From positions 19,310,561 through 19,374,560 of the forward strand of contig NC_084804.1 in the NCBI RefSeq assembly GCF_963583255.1: 64,000 bases of DNA, read 5' to 3'. The DNA is from Pyrus communis. Taxonomy: Eukaryota; Streptophyta; Magnoliopsida; Rosales; Rosaceae. Made by a program: the position numbers and the translations under genes. Under the pieces are notes generated by a model, which saw nothing but the letters and a program-made list of their open reading frames with translations, was not told the origin of the DNA and did not search any database. Below are positions 24,432-37,100 of this stretch, one piece after another (position 1 is the first letter of the stretch; each line of letters starts with the position of its first letter).

Positions 24432-26238
24432 TATCTCTTATAGGTAAGATATTAGAAGATTATGAAACTACATAAAGAATGGTCCACGCATGCTCTAGCA
24501 GCAGTTAATCGATCATTACAGAGCTGAGACCTATTATGATAATTAAAATAATGATGATAGTTAAGTTAATCTAACAACTTATAGTAACATGCATCTTACT
24601 TACATGGCTGGGGTCTAATCACTTAAAAGGAATCATTTGTAGGTTTTTTTTCCAAAAGAAAACTGAATTGCTCAATAATAGGGTTTTCGTCATATAATAG
24701 TGCGGCCTGACCGTCCTGAGTTCTTATTTTACTTTATACTATGCATTGGAGTGAGGTGCAGTGTTGTATTCTCTGACTATTTCAGTTTACATACACCACA
24801 CCCTACACCAAAATCTTTAATTCTATATTGTACGTGCAAGGCATCAAGCGTTTATGTAAATGCCTCTCGTCTCTGTTAGGAAGTTTCCTTTAATATTTTT
24901 GTGGAGAAGTTCATGAATTTCCTCGGGGGTAAAGACAGCCAGAATCGATCCTAGATCACTAATTTATGTAGGTTATGCGTGCATGTCTTGCGAAGTGATT
25001 TAATCTATATATTTCATAACGAGAATTAATTTTTTTTTTTTTTTCTTTTTTCACAAATCACTCCTGCTTTTCTATTACCACAATCCATTACCTACTGGAG
25101 AAGAAGCTTTTAGGTGTAATGAATTGTATATACTTTTGGGTCTATTTGTGATGAGAAAAATAGGCATACAACTGGTGTTAGGAAAATTTTTCTTCTCATC
25201 AATAGCGAATGAGAAACAAACATGATACTTTGTTGTAACGTGAATAAGTGATGATGATGTGCATATCGAAAGTACGAAGCCACTATCTCTAGGATTCAAA
25301 AAACCATTTACATATTCTGCAAGTGCCAAGATTTAGTCATGGATTTGTGGTCCTCTCCAGATCTATTTGATGTCAAATATAGTAACCCTAGACAGAATAT
25401 TATTCCTAGCTCCATTGACTTTCCTAAGACGATATATTAGGGTATAATTATGGATTCATGTGGATTTATCAATATAATTTTTTTAGTTTTAAACCAGTTC
25501 AATTCTCTCAGAGATTTGAAACAAACAAACCCTAGCCACATAGCAAAGAGGAAAAACCCAAGAGAGCCGTGAGAAATCAGAAAGGTACTGAGGATTTCTT
25601 CTGGAACCTCTCTGCAGACGTTCTTGTTCTAGTCGTTCTTGTGCTATTATAGTGTTTTCCTGCCTTTTGGAAGGTTGGTCTAATTGTTCTTTGTTGAGTC
25701 TATCGCTTCTATTTTGGCTCCATGATGCCTGGATCTACGGTTGGGCTTTCTTGCCCAGTTGGATTTGTGGGGGGTTCGCCTTGATTAGTGTGAAGTTGTT
25801 GTGAATCTCTCTAGGAGAGGTGAAGTTGTCCGCGGTGTTGGCCAATTTTACAATGTAGAGTTGGAGCTGGTGAAGCTTGTTGGCTTTCATTTGTGTGGCA
25901 AAAACTCAATAAGAGTTGTCGACAACTCTCTAGGCGAGATTTTGTATTCTGGATCTATGCTATAGGCGCGTTTGGTGGGAGAGATTATTTTTTGTGAGGT
26001 CAATGGTCCACACCAGAGTACGAAGGTGTATTGTTTGAGTTTGTTGGATCCAATTATTAAATGGTTCTTTGGGATCATGAAGTATTTTGGAGTCACGATG
26101 TCCTTCTTTATCGTACACATATAGAAGTACGTATGATATTTTTCTTATTCCACTAGTATTGTTTTGAGAATTTTTAAATCTCACATGATCTTGCAGTATT
26201 TGATGCATTGGTTTCTATGGATCTTCCTTCTCTTTCAA
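24432..26238. other. no gene recognised
   Basis: Holds a T-run (25030-25055) and, at about 25540-26160, G+C-richer sequence. Part of that (26035-26140) resembles 58625-58730, so it is probably an unidentified dispersed retroelement piece. No domain is visible. Confidence 0.4.
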
Positions 26239-26253
26239 ATTCTTGTAATATTT

Positions 26254-27252
26254 CCAACAAGGGTTGGTTGAGTTGGTAAGGATCATTCTCTTCACTAGAC
26301 CAAGGTCTACGTTCGAGTCTCGTTGCTGTGCAATACCTCTTAGTGGGCGACTTGTAAAAAACCAAAAAAGAGGCTAAGAAGAGCCGGCCCTAAGAATTTG
26401 GAGGTCCTAAGCGAGCCTTCGAAGTGGGGTCCTAAAGTTCTATGACCTTGTCCTTTGTACATTGATATGTACAAAAAAAATCGCAAAATACTTAAAAAAT
26501 TTATTCATCATTAAAAACTAGTATCAAAAGACGATAGATATACAAACATTACTTAAATATTATATGTCTCATGTTTTTAGACGCATATGTACTAAATGTT
26601 TGTAGTCAAAAGTCTGAGATTGAGAGTAAAGAACAATAAAACTTGATTGACAAGTATAATAAATTCAACAACAACAATTGTTTCTCTTGTGTTTTTTCTA
26701 AAATCAACATCACACTAACGAATCGAATATTAAAATAATCCATTGAATAATAAATTATTGAAAAACAAAATAAAAATTCAAAGTTCTGATTACCTTACAG
26801 TACAATCTTCAAGACAATGTGATAGTTGATTTAAACATTCGATAGAGATTGGGAAGTTGAAAGAAAAATAGATTGCAAAGGAACTTGAGTTTTATAACTT
26901 TATATGCATTTGGACAGTTGGATTGTGAGTAAATTTGAAAAACAAGAAAAAATTAGTGACTAAGAATGCAGCTCAATGTTCTGAACACAACACCCCAAAG
27001 AAAAAGGAAGCCAAACATTTCTACTGCACCAACAAATGAATTATGATATATCTATCATTTTTTTTTTTGTATTTATATGCTATTTATAAAAAATTTGGGG
27101 GCCCTAGACGGGCGCCTGGATGGACTATCCTCAGGGCCGGCCCTAAGGTTAAGACCCCATCTATAAGTCTTCAAAGAGACTTGTAGTATGTCATTTCTCT
27201 TGTATGGGTTAGCCTCCCTTCACCCAAAACTTTTTGTTACCGAAAAAAAAAA
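26254..27252 (+). mobile_element. tRNA-derived SINE, split by a hAT element
   Basis: The head has an A box (TGGTTGAGTTGG, about 26266) and a B box (GTTCGAGTC, about 26314). The tail ends in a poly-A run at 27252. Perfect 15-bp target duplications ATTCTTGTAATATTT lie at 26239-26253 and 27253-27267. Removing the hAT insert (26379-27145) and one copy of its target duplication leaves about 224 bp, a normal plant SINE length. Confidence 0.88.
26379..27145. mobile_element. hAT-type element with GCCGGC palindromic ends, inside the SINE
   Basis: The left end is AAGAGCCGGCCCTAAG and the right end TCAGGGCCGGCCCTA. The flanks AGGCTAAG and AGGTTAAG are a 7/8 match to an 8-bp target duplication. It is 767 bp, without a recognisable transposase. 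The terminal style is that of the elements at 5776 and 28360. Confidence 0.8.
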
Positions 27253-27267
27253 ATTCTTGTAATATTT

Positions 27268-28351
27268 GTGATAATTATTTTATAATTTTAAATTTATGCG
27301 TGCAATTCTCTTGGGATCGTAGTTTTCATTTGATTACAATCTTTTGGTCCCTTAATGAATGAAATATGTCGTTTCCTTTCGAAACAAACAACGAAAAAAA
27401 AAGTCCTCTCACATATTTTGGGTCTCGCTAGTTGTTTATAGCTTGAGGCAATGTTAGGGTTTTATCATTATTGTGTTTATAATCATCATTAATGGCATCT
27501 TGGAAGATAATCATTTATAAACTGTGATTACAGTAAGCTTTGTTATTTCTAATAGTTGTTCAGCTGAACAAACTGTCCATAAGTCTATAACGGAAATGGC
27601 AATTTCATCCATTAAAATCTAGATCTGTCCATGTTAATGATTGATTAGGATCTCATTATAACTAGTTTGAGCTGACTTTATACAGTACCAAACATAATTC
27701 ATTTATATCTTATAGAGTAATGCTACTAATAACCTTAACCACATATCTATATATATTTTATGAACATATTATGCGTGAACATGATTAAATTACAAAATCA
27801 TCATTCAATTAAAAAGTACCATAGAATAATTCTTGTCATATATCTGTATTCTTTTGTAGTGCCAAGGCTCCTGGCCTTCTCATATAGTCCTCGATCAAAC
27901 CGGCCTTTGCGATAATCAGGTTTTTTATTTTTTATTTTTTTTTATTTTCAAACGATACATAATCTACATGAAATTGTTCTAAATTATATAGAGGAGGGGA
28001 ATTTGAACACAGAACAAAATAGAAGAGGAGGAAGGCTATATCTACCATACTTATGCTTTTGAGATTATCATTTAGTTAGGTTAAAGATGCTTACACGAAC
28101 TCATTGAAATTTGACTAGTATAATTGAAGGGTTAGACAAAGCACTTCAACTTAAACTAAATGTGAAGTAGACTCTTAATTTCCACAAGGAATATATATTT
28201 TGAAAACCCCAAGCCATAAACGTTTAAATATGATTCTTCCACTATTAAATAAGGGGTGTGCTATCCACACACCCCCTTAATTATTAATTACAAATGCTCC
28301 TTGCATGCATAACATATAACGTTGAAGAAAAAAAGTGGAAGTTGTTCAGTA
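27268..28351. other. no gene recognised
   Basis: AT-rich spacer between the SINE and the split hAT MITE. No supported gene. Confidence 0.4.
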
Positions 28352-28452
28352 GTGGACTACAGGACCGGGCCTAAGGGGGTGCAAAGTGTGCGACCGCACA
28401 GGGCCCCTGATTTTTTGGGGCCCCCAAATTGTAAAAACCTTTATATATATAT

Positions 28453-28813
28453 CCTCAAACAGAAAACTTCTTCCAAATCTCCTGAACAAATTGTTCGTTT
28501 CCATTCAGAAATTTGGAATCCGGCTCAAAGCAACTATAGTACTATTAAAAAAGAGATTTTATCAATTGTATTATGCATTAGCAAATTCCAAGATGATTTA
28601 TTAAATCAAAAATTTTTAGTTCGTGTTGATTGCAAATCTGCAAAACATGTTTTACAAAAAGATGTTCAAAACATTGCATCAAAACAAATTTTTGCACGCT
28701 GGCAAGCCATATTAAGTATTTTTTATTTTGAAATTGAATACATTAAAGGCAGCCAGAATTGCATACCAGATTTTCTAACCAGAGAATTTTTGCAGGGGAA
28801 GAATAGGTACTAA
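28453..28813 (+). pseudogene. Viral ORF1 3' end (RNase H), unit 1
   Basis: Starts abruptly in RNase H directly after host TATATATAT and runs to the ORF1 stop at 28811-28813. It holds the later RNase H part, including the KKEIL and RVDCKSAKH segments. Everything upstream is missing, so it cannot give an active enzyme. The open frame extends artificially leftward into the host MITE. Confidence 0.88.
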
Positions 28814-30155
28814 TCCTACTCAGCAACGAAGGCTCCCAGCCACCCTTACCCAAACCCCAACACCAGTAAAACAAGAGTCTATTCCCGACTCTTCATTGGC
28901 CCTCGCCATTACAAACAGATTTACTCCCTTAGGATCAACAGTAGGAAATATCCGACCAAATTACCAAACGGCCTTAGCCACCCCTTATGCTCCCTACTCT
29001 TCAGTTCGTTCTCCAGCACCTTCACAACCTAAAACACCTAGCTATGCTAAAACATCTCCATATTTCCAAAATCCCAATTCAGAAAAGCTTTTTAGCATCC
29101 ATCTTCACATTGACAAAAACCAACCCCCAGAGCGCATTACCAAATTACTCCTTCCACCAAATTTTCATTTCTTACCAACTGAATCCTATAAAAGCCTAAA
29201 ATATTACAAGTCTATCCTTTCAGAAACAGAAAGCATTGCTATTAAGCCAATTTACAGTACCACTCACCAAAACAAAATATTGTATCATTCACTCCATATT
29301 GGAAAATTCCTTACCGAACTCGAATGGGGAATTCCCCTTTATCACACAAAACCCCTTCATACTCAGCATGTTCTCATCCCAAACAATCATTACAATTACT
29401 ATGATTATATTCAAGCATGGACCAACATTTTTCTCCACCAGACAGAAGACTTTAGTCATTCATGGTTCATAACCTTTGATAAGAATTTCAGATTGCGGTT
29501 TCCTACATGGTTTCCAGATTGGTGGGCTTCCCATGGCCCAAGCTCTTCTATCATTCCAGATGACCTTCGTCATGTACTCACAAACAACTTCCAGTCCAGT
29601 TTTGACAGAAGTCGTTTCGACAACAGAGTTACTATTTTTTCACTGCTCATGGCCAAGTACAAGATCCCATGGATTCTCAAATGGAACTTTGAAGTAGACA
29701 CTGGTGGTATTTATAGAACCCGATGGGTAAAATGGTGGGATAAATTCAACCACCAAAAAATAATTGATCTTGTAAAAGTGGAATTTCCCCAGGCATCTTC
29801 TCAGGCACTGCCAATCAAAGTTTCAACTTCGTCCTCACAAGCTTTGCCAATTCATCAGCAATTTCCTGAGTTGCTAAAAACCCAGGAGCCGATTCAATCC
29901 CTATCAGACATTAGTCCGTCATCTTCCCTCAAAGGAAAACCTTCTAAGTCCTCCAGCTCAAAGAAAAAGGAGAATTCTGATAAGTCTTCCCATCTTCTGG
30001 ACTTGGCTCAACAGCTCATGCCTGAAGCAGCAAGGCTGCAGAAAAAGAAAGGTTCCAACTCGAACTCTGACGCTTCTGATGCAGGGTCTCAGCCTCCCGC
30101 CAATTGGGCTGATCAAGTGGACCTTCAAGATGCTCAAGATCCGTTTGATTATTGA
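28803..30155 (+). pseudogene. Viral ORF2, unit 1 (start codon lost)
   Basis: The frame is open over about 450 codons to the stop at 30153-30155, but the codon at the start position in the other units (28803-28805) is ATA here. The next Met is at 28896. The protein is aromatic- and Pro/Ser-rich, with a conserved middle (HSWFITFDKNFRLRFP, WFPDWWASHGPSS) and a low-complexity Ser/Lys tail ending in an acidic AQDPFDY. Function unknown. Florendoviruses have an ORF2 at this place. Closest relative in the window: the minus-strand copy at 32757-34107. Confidence 0.75.
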
Positions 30156-30249
30156 ACTGCATTATTTGCCCATGTGATTGTGTCAGCCCAACAACATCAT
30201 CAGCAGTAGCTGCTATCATTTCTTCCGCAAAAGACAAGGCATTATTCTT

Positions 30250-30311
30250 CAATAGTGAAAAACAAAAAGGTCACTATTCACAATAGTGAAAAACAAAAAG
30301 ATCACTATTCA
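30250..30311 (+). repeat. 31-bp viral repeat, 2 units
   Basis: Units 30250-30280 and 30281-30311. Each is itself a stem (AATAGTGA ... TCACTATT) around an A-rich loop. It lies about 170 bp upstream of the viral TATA box. Confidence 0.85.
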
Positions 30312-30481
30312 TTTAACTTTTGTAAAAGAATCAAAGCATCTTCACTATTCATTCAGCTTTTGTAAAAGTAACAACGTGACTCCACAGTAGAGAATCATCA
30401 GTCAGCCACTTTGCCACCTTTCTTCTCTTCCCAGCGGGATTCCCGGATCAAAATGGCATTCTTCAATCATTATCCTCCCTC

Positions 30482-30690
30482 TATAAAAGAGGAACTCATC
30501 TTCAGAAGAAGGATATAAGTTTTTAACTCAAGTTTTCCAGTTCAAGAATACATCTCTCTGAGATTATATTCCAAACACTTGTAATACATATATTATTCAG
30601 GATGCCTACGAGCTCCATCGTGTTTATTTGTTTCATCTGCGATTAGGCAATACCGGTTTGTAATCTGCATTACAGTAAGTTTTCAATAAA
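30482..30690 (+). promoter_or_regulatory. Viral promoter and poly-A signal, unit 1
   Basis: TATAAAAG at 30482-30489 lies inside a TCTATAAAAGAGG context, and AATAAA is at 30685-30690, about 200 nt later. As in other caulimovirids, the poly-A signal sits just downstream of the RNA start, so full-length RNA is made by passing it once and using it the second time. It directs transcription rightward, to the palindrome axis. Confidence 0.7.
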
Positions 30691-30882
30691 ACTTATTTTC
30701 AAAATATATTTGCATCATTACATTTAATTCAATATATTGATATGCTACTCTGTTTTTATATGTTTTATTTCCGCACTTTAAATTCTATGGACGGCTATGC
30801 CGCCTGCTGCTATTTTATGTTTTACTTCCGCACTTTAAATTCTATGGCCGGCTTTGCCGCCTGTTGTTAGTTCCGCCCCATT

Positions 30883-30896
30883 TGGTATCAGAGCCA
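30883..30896 (+). other. tRNA-Met primer-binding site, unit 1 (intact)
   Basis: TGGTATCAGAGCCA, complementary to the 3' end of initiator tRNA-Met, the minus-strand primer of Caulimoviridae. DNA on both sides is continuous viral sequence, so this unit crosses the genome origin. Confidence 0.88.
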
Positions 30897-31143
30897 AGTG
30901 GTTGGTAATTGCATTAGCATCTATCTAATCTGTTCATTGTTATCCACATACTTGTATCTTATCTGCATTTCTTAATCGTCGGTCCTCAGTTCTTCTTTCT
31001 TCCAGCCAAACAGTAAGACGTGGTCCAAACAATAAGTCCCAGGAGAGGCATGAGCGGAGCGCATGAGCGGGGGAAGAGTCTAGACATACGAGGAAGGTGA
31101 ATCTTTTAAGTCTTGCATATAGTATACTTGTTTTGTGCATATC

Positions 31144-31432
31144 ATGAGTAGATTATTTAGATCTAGTTCAATGGCCAGCACTAGCTCTAGATCCAACTTA
31201 GGAACTATACCTGACATTGTCAATGAAGAACAAAAACTGGATTTTCAAACAGACGAAAGTATTGATTTTTCCGACTGGAACATTCCAAAAGTTTCAACCC
31301 AAAATATTTACAAGAAAAAATGGTCTTTGACCTCTTTTAAATCCGAACATCACGTCAAAACAGTTGAGAAGGCTTATGCTCTTAGCAAAGAACATGAGAC
31401 TTGTCAATTATTTTCTCCAGAACAAATCAAAG
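31144..31432 (+). pseudogene. Viral ORF1 5' end (movement protein N-terminus), unit 1
   Basis: Begins at ATG 31144 after a leader of about 250 nt from the primer site. It encodes about 96 residues of the movement-protein region before it breaks off at the palindrome spacer (31433-31458). The frame is intact as far as it goes. Confidence 0.85.
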
Positions 31433-31458
31433 ATAGTTATGACCATTTTTGCGATGCG

Positions 31459-31747
31459 CTTTGATTTGTTCTGGAGAAAATAATTGACAAGTCTCATGTT
31501 CTTTGCTAAGAGCATAAGCCTTTTCAACTGTTTTGACGTGATGTTCGGATTTAAAAGAGGTCAAAGACCATTTTTTCTTGTAAATATTTTGGGTTGAAAC
31601 TTTTGGAATGTTCCAGTCGGAAAAATCAATACTTTCGTCTGTTTGAAAATCCAGTTTTTGTTCTTCATTGACAATGTCAGGTATAGTTCCTAAGTTGGAT
31701 CTAGAGTTAGTGCTGGCCATTGAACTAGATCTAAATAATCCACTCAT
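31459..31747 (-). pseudogene. Viral ORF1 5' end, unit 2 tail
   Basis: ATG at 31747. Mirror of 31144-31432, and extends 26 nt further through the spacer to 31433. Truncated by the inversion junction. Confidence 0.85.
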
Positions 31748-31994
31748 GATATGCACAAAACAAGTATACTATATGCAAGACTTAAAAGATTCACCTTCCT
31801 CGTATGTCTAGACTCTTCCCCCGCTCATGCGCTCCGCTCATGCCTCTCCTGGGACTTATTGTTTGGACCACGTCTTACTGTTTGGCTGGAAGAAAGAAGA
31901 ACTGAGGACCGATGATTAAGAAATGCAGATAAGATACAAGTATGTGGATAACAATGAACAGATTAAATAGATGCTAATGCAATTACCAACCACT

Positions 31995-32008
31995 TGGCTC
32001 TGATACCA
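31995..32008 (-). other. tRNA-Met primer-binding site, unit 2 (intact)
   Basis: The minus strand reads TGGTATCAGAGCCA, with continuous viral sequence on both sides. Unit 2 therefore contains more than one genome length. Confidence 0.88.
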
Positions 32009-32200
32009 AATGGGGCGGAACTAACAACAGGCGGCAAAGCCGGCCATAGAATTTAAAGTGCGGAAGTAAAACATAAAATAGCAGCAGGCGGCATAGCCGT
32101 CCATAGAATTTAAAGTGCGGAAATAAAACATATAAAAACAGAGTAGCATATCAAAATATTGAATTAAATGTAATGATGCAAATATATTTTGAAAATAAGT

Positions 32201-32409
32201 TTTATTGAAAACTTACTGCAATGCAGATTACAAACAGGTATTGCCTAATGGCAGATGAAACAAATAAACACGATGGAGCTCGTAGGCATCCTGAACAATA
32301 TATGTATTACAAGTGTTTGGAATATAATCTCAAAGAGATGTATTCTTGAACTGGAAAACTTGAGTTAAAAACTTATGTCCTTCTTCTGAAGATGAGTTCC
32401 TCTTTTATA
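32201..32409 (-). promoter_or_regulatory. Viral promoter and poly-A signal, unit 2
   Basis: TATAAAAG on the minus strand at 32402-32409 and AATAAA at 32201-32206. It directs transcription leftward, to the palindrome axis and against the promoter at 30482. Confidence 0.7.
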
Positions 32410-32569
32410 GAGGGAGGAGAATGCCATTTTAATCCGGGAATCCCGCTGGCAAGAGAAGAAAGCTGGCAAAGCTGGCTGACTGATGAATCTCTACTGTGGA
32501 GTCACGTTGTTACTTTTACAAAAGCTGAATGAATAGTGAAGATGCTTTGATTCTTTTACAAAAGTTAAA

Positions 32570-32662
32570 TGAATAGTGACCTTTTTGTTTTTCACTATTG
32601 TGAATAGTGACCTTTTTGTTTTTCACTATTGTGAATAGTGACCTTTTTGTTTTTCACTATTG
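32570..32662 (-). repeat. 31-bp viral repeat, 3 units
   Basis: Units 32570-32600, 32601-32631 and 32632-32662, near identical. Same motif as at 30250 and 47084. Confidence 0.88.
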
Positions 32663-32756
32663 AAGAATAATGCCTTGTCTTTTGCGGAAGAAATGATAGC
32701 AGCTACTGCTGATGATGTTGTTGGGCTGACACAATCACATGGGCAAATAATGCAGT

Positions 32757-34107
32757 TCAATAATCAAACGGATCTTGAGCATCTTGAAGGTCCATTTGAT
32801 CAGCCCAATTGGCGGGAGGCTGAGACCCTGCATCAGAAGCGTCAAAGTCCGAGTCGAAACCTTTCTTTTTCTGCAGCCTTGCTGCTTCAGCCATGAGCTG
32901 TTGAGCCAAGTCCAGAAGCTGGGAGGACTTATCAGAATTTTCCTTTTTCTTTGAGCTGGAGGACTTAAGGTTTTCCTTTGAGGGAAGATGACGGACTAAT
33001 GTCTGATAGGGATTGAATCGGCTCCTGGGTTTTTAGCAACTCAGGAAATTGTTGATGAATTGGCAAAGCTTGTGAGGACGAAGTTGAAACTTTGATTGGC
33101 AGTGCCTGAGAAGATGCCTGGGGAAATTCCACTTTTACAAGATCAATGATTTTTTGGTGGTTGAATTTATCCCACCATTTTACCCATCGGGTTCTGTAAA
33201 TACCACCAGTGTCCACTTCAAAGTTCCATTTGAGAATCCATGGGATCTTGTACTTGGCCATGAGCAGTGAAAAAATAGTAACTCTGTTGTCGAAACGACT
33301 TCTGTCAAAACTGGGCTGGAAGTTGTTTGTGAGTACATGACGAAGGTCATCTGGAATGATAGAAGAGCTTGGGCCATGGGAAGCCCACCAATCTGGAAAC
33401 CATGCAGGAAACCGCAATCTGAAATTCTTATCAAAGGTTATGAACCATGAATGACTAAAGTCTTCTGTCTGGTGGAGAAAAATGTTGGTCCATGCTTGGA
33501 TATAATCATAGTAATTGTAATGATTGTTTGGGATGAGAACATGCTGAGTATGAAGGGGTTTTGTGTGATAAAGGGGAATTCCCCATTCGAGTTCGGTAAG
33601 GAATTTTCCAATATGGAGTGAATGATACAATATTTTGTTTTGGTAAGTGGTACTGTAAATTGGCTTAATAGCAATACTTTCTGTTTCTGAAAGGATAGCC
33701 TGGTAATATTTTAGGCTTTTATAGGATTCAGTTGGTAAGAAATGAAAATTTGGTGGAAGGAGTAATTTGGCAATGCGCTCTGGGGGTTGGTTTTTTTCAA
33801 TGTGAAGAGGGATGCTAAAAAGCTTTTCTGAATTGGGATTTTGGACATATGGAGATGTTTTAGCATAGCTAGGTGTTTTAAGTTGTGAAGGTGCTGGAGA
33901 ACGAACTGAAGAGTAGGGATCATAAGGGGTGGCTAAGGCCGTTTGGTAATTTGGTCGGATATTTCCTACTGTTGATCCTAAGGGAGTAAATCTGTTTGTA
34001 ATGGCGAGGGCCGATGAAGAGTCGGGAATAGACTCTTGTTTTACTGGTGCTGGGGTTTGGGTAAGGGTGGCTGGGAGCCTTCGTTGCTGAGTAGGATTAG
34101 TACCCAT
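32757..34107 (-). pseudogene. Viral ORF2, unit 2
   Basis: ATG at 34107, overlapping the ORF1 stop. The frame is open to a premature stop at 32965-32967, where a small deletion shifts the frame near the Ser/Lys-rich tail. The rest of the tail is recognisable to the normal stop at 32757. About 380 of about 450 residues are in frame. Function unknown. Confidence 0.8.
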
Positions 34108-37100
34108 TCTTCCCCTGCAAAAATTCTCTGGTTGGAAAATCTGGTATGCAATTCTGGCTGCCTTTATTGTATTCAATTTCAAAATAAAAAATACTTAATA
34201 TGGCTTGCTAGCGTGCAAAAATTTGTTTTGATGCAATGTTTTAAACATCTTTTTGTAAAACATGTTTTGCAGATTTGGAATCAACACGAACTAAAAATTT
34301 TTGATTTAATAAATCATCTTGGAATTTGCTAATGCATAATACAATTCATAAAATCTCTTTTTTAATAGTACTATAGTTGCTTTGAGCCGGATTCCAAATT
34401 CTTGAATGGAAACGAACAATTTGTTCAGGAGATTCGGAAGAAGTTTTCTGTTTGAGGATACCTCCATAACCAATATCGGATGCGTCGGTTTCAACTATTT
34501 TGAGAGAGTCGGGAGTTGGAATGCCAAGGCAGGGCAAAGTCTTGACATGATTTTTTATCTGTTTAACAATGGAAGTATGATTTTGAGACCATGATGGAGG
34601 ATTCTCCTTAAGACGATCAAACAAAGGTTTACATTGTTGACGAAGATGAGGATAAAATTCTGAAACATAATTGAGAGATCCAAGGAATCTTTGAAGCTGG
34701 GTTTTATCAATAATTTGATCTGAAAATTTATCAGCAAACTGGATGACTCGATCAATTGGTTGGATGGTAAACCTGTAAATATGGTAACCTAAAAATCTAA
34801 CTTTGGTTTGAAATAACTTAATCTTAGATGCCGAAACAACTAACCCATTGGACCTAATGATCCTAACAAATGCATGCAAATGCTTCCAATGCTCATCTAT
34901 TGATTTTGAGAAAATTAATACATCATCAATATAAACAATCGAAAAACGGCTGTACTGATTAAAAATTTCGTTCATGATATTTTGAAATTCACTTGGTGCA
35001 TTTTTCAAGCCGAAAGGCATTACATTCCACTCGTAATGTCCGAAAGGAGTTACAAAAGCAGTTTTGTATTTATCAGTTTCATGAATTTGAATTTGCCAAA
35101 AGCCTGATTTCATATCAAATTTAGAAAAAACAGTGGCCTGAGAAAGTCTTTTTATCAAATCTCTTTTGTTGGGAATTGGATATCAGATCCATTCTAAAAC
35201 ATCATTCAATGGTTTGTAGTTGATAACCAGTCGTGGAGCGCCGCGTTCTAATTCTGCGTTTTTCTAGACATAAAAAGCATGGCAAGACCATGGAGATTTG
35301 CTTTTACGGATAATTCCTTTTTCTAAAAGTTGATTAATTTCAGTTTTACAAAACTCTAAAACTTCTTGATTCATTTGAATCGGTCGTGCTTTTGTGGGGA
35401 TTTTTGACTCAATAAAATCTTTAACATAAGGTAGTTTAACAATATGTTGTTTTCTGTGCCAAAAAGCATTTGGAAGATCGGAACAAATTTCTTTAGTAAG
35501 CTTATCGGAAAACTGGCGAATAGAATCTAATAAAGATTTGTTTGTTAATTGTTCTTCAATTCTTTTGTGAAGAATTTCTTCCTGTAAAAAAACAATTTGT
35601 TGGGATTTTGCAGTAATCTGGTTGAGAGTTTTTGAAACAATATCTTTTTGAAGTTGTTTTAACTTTTTAAGATCTGTTTCCATGCAAAATTCAAAAGTAA
35701 TTTTTTGGCCAAAAACCTTGGTAGAAATACAGTTATGATGAACTTTGAAAGGATAAATTAATGCAATGAAAGGGAGTCCCAAAATGACTGGATCAGAAAT
35801 ATTCTTAATCAAAACAAATGGAGTTTTAAAACAAATATTTTGTTGACAAACATGGGCTTTGGGAATTTCATATTTTAACTTCATTGGGGATTGATTTGCC
35901 GCGCTAAGTACTTCGGTAGACTTGTGATAATACTTAGTAGGTATTAACCCCTCTTGAATACAATTCAAATTTGCGCCTGAATCAATCAAAGCAATGGTTT
36001 CTAAATGAAAATCTTCGATTACTATCGTAACTTTAGAATACCATTTTCGAATTCTTATTTTGTCTAAAAGACTTAAAATAAGTTCTTTTGAAGAAGAAGA
36101 TTTAGCTGAGTGAGCGTCGGAATCGGAATTTGAGGGAGAACCATCTTGTTTTTGGACGAGCTCTTGCGTACGTACTCTATTGAGTTGTGAACGAATTTCG
36201 GTATTTTCGGATTTTAAAAACTTAATTTCTGATTTAATTTGATTAATCTCTTTTTGTAAATCCTTAATGGTTAAATCCTTTTTTGGTTTATTAAACCGTT
36301 CCAAAGTGGTGCTGAGAGAAATCTTTTGAGAAGAAGTTTGACTAGTGCCAGGTTCATGAGAAGAAATCAAATTTTTGAGTTTTTTCAAATAAAAAGATTT
36401 TAAATCAGGGTCATCAACTTTACTAATTAATTCCATTAAAAACTCTTCTTGTTCTTCTTACTTATTAAGCACTGAAATTTTATTACAACAAGTGTCCGTG
36501 CACCCAAACTTAATGTTTGGGGAGGAGACGTCGCTAGAACTGCTAGAGTCGGAGACGGAAAAATCGGGATTTTTATCAGATTGACTAGAGTCGGTATTTC
36601 TAATTTCTAAAGCCTGAATAAGTTGAACTTTCTCTTCTTCAGAGATTTTTAGTTGGTTAATAACCTTTTTAACCTTGCATTCATTTGCATAATGACCAAA
36701 TTTACCACACTTGTAACACTTTCCCTTTTTATTTTGAAAATCTTTTTTAGACTTTCGAAAAGGTTTCTTGTTTGAAGATGGTTTTTCATAAAATTTATTT
36801 GTTTGAAAATGTTTGTTGGAAGATCTTTGTTTTTATAAAATCTAGATTGATGTTTAGAAAACTTGCTGGTTTGTTGGAGGTAAACCATATTGTTCACAAA
36901 ATGTTCCAAGTTCGTATTTAGCAATAGATTTATCTTTATGAACTTGTTTTGAAATCTTCATGTCGATACACATTTTCAATCCTTCCTTTTGAATAACATT
37001 AACTATGTTACCATAAGTAAGGGTATGATAAGGTATGACACCTTCTTCATTTACTAAAACATTTCGAATTTTGTGAGCAAAAAGATTTGGTAAACCATTG

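Larger units (their letters stand above)
28453..34457. repeat. Viral palindrome, 3.0-kb arms, 26-bp spacer
   Basis: The left arm 28453-31432 and right arm 31459-34457 are reverse complements with few differences (substitutions, a 31-bp repeat-unit difference, and a deletion of about 10 bp upstream of the TATA box). The spacer 31433-31458 is single-copy viral sequence that belongs to the right arm. Each arm holds an RNase H piece, ORF2, promoter, primer site, leader and movement-protein start. Confidence 0.93.

Noticed and set aside
28322..28452. Leftward extension of the RNase H open frame as a 163-residue host gene
   Set aside because: Residues before 28453 come from the hAT MITE read in frame by chance. 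Viral homology starts exactly at 28453.
30250..30311. CRISPR-like array
   Set aside because: Units are contiguous without spacers, in a eukaryotic viral promoter region.
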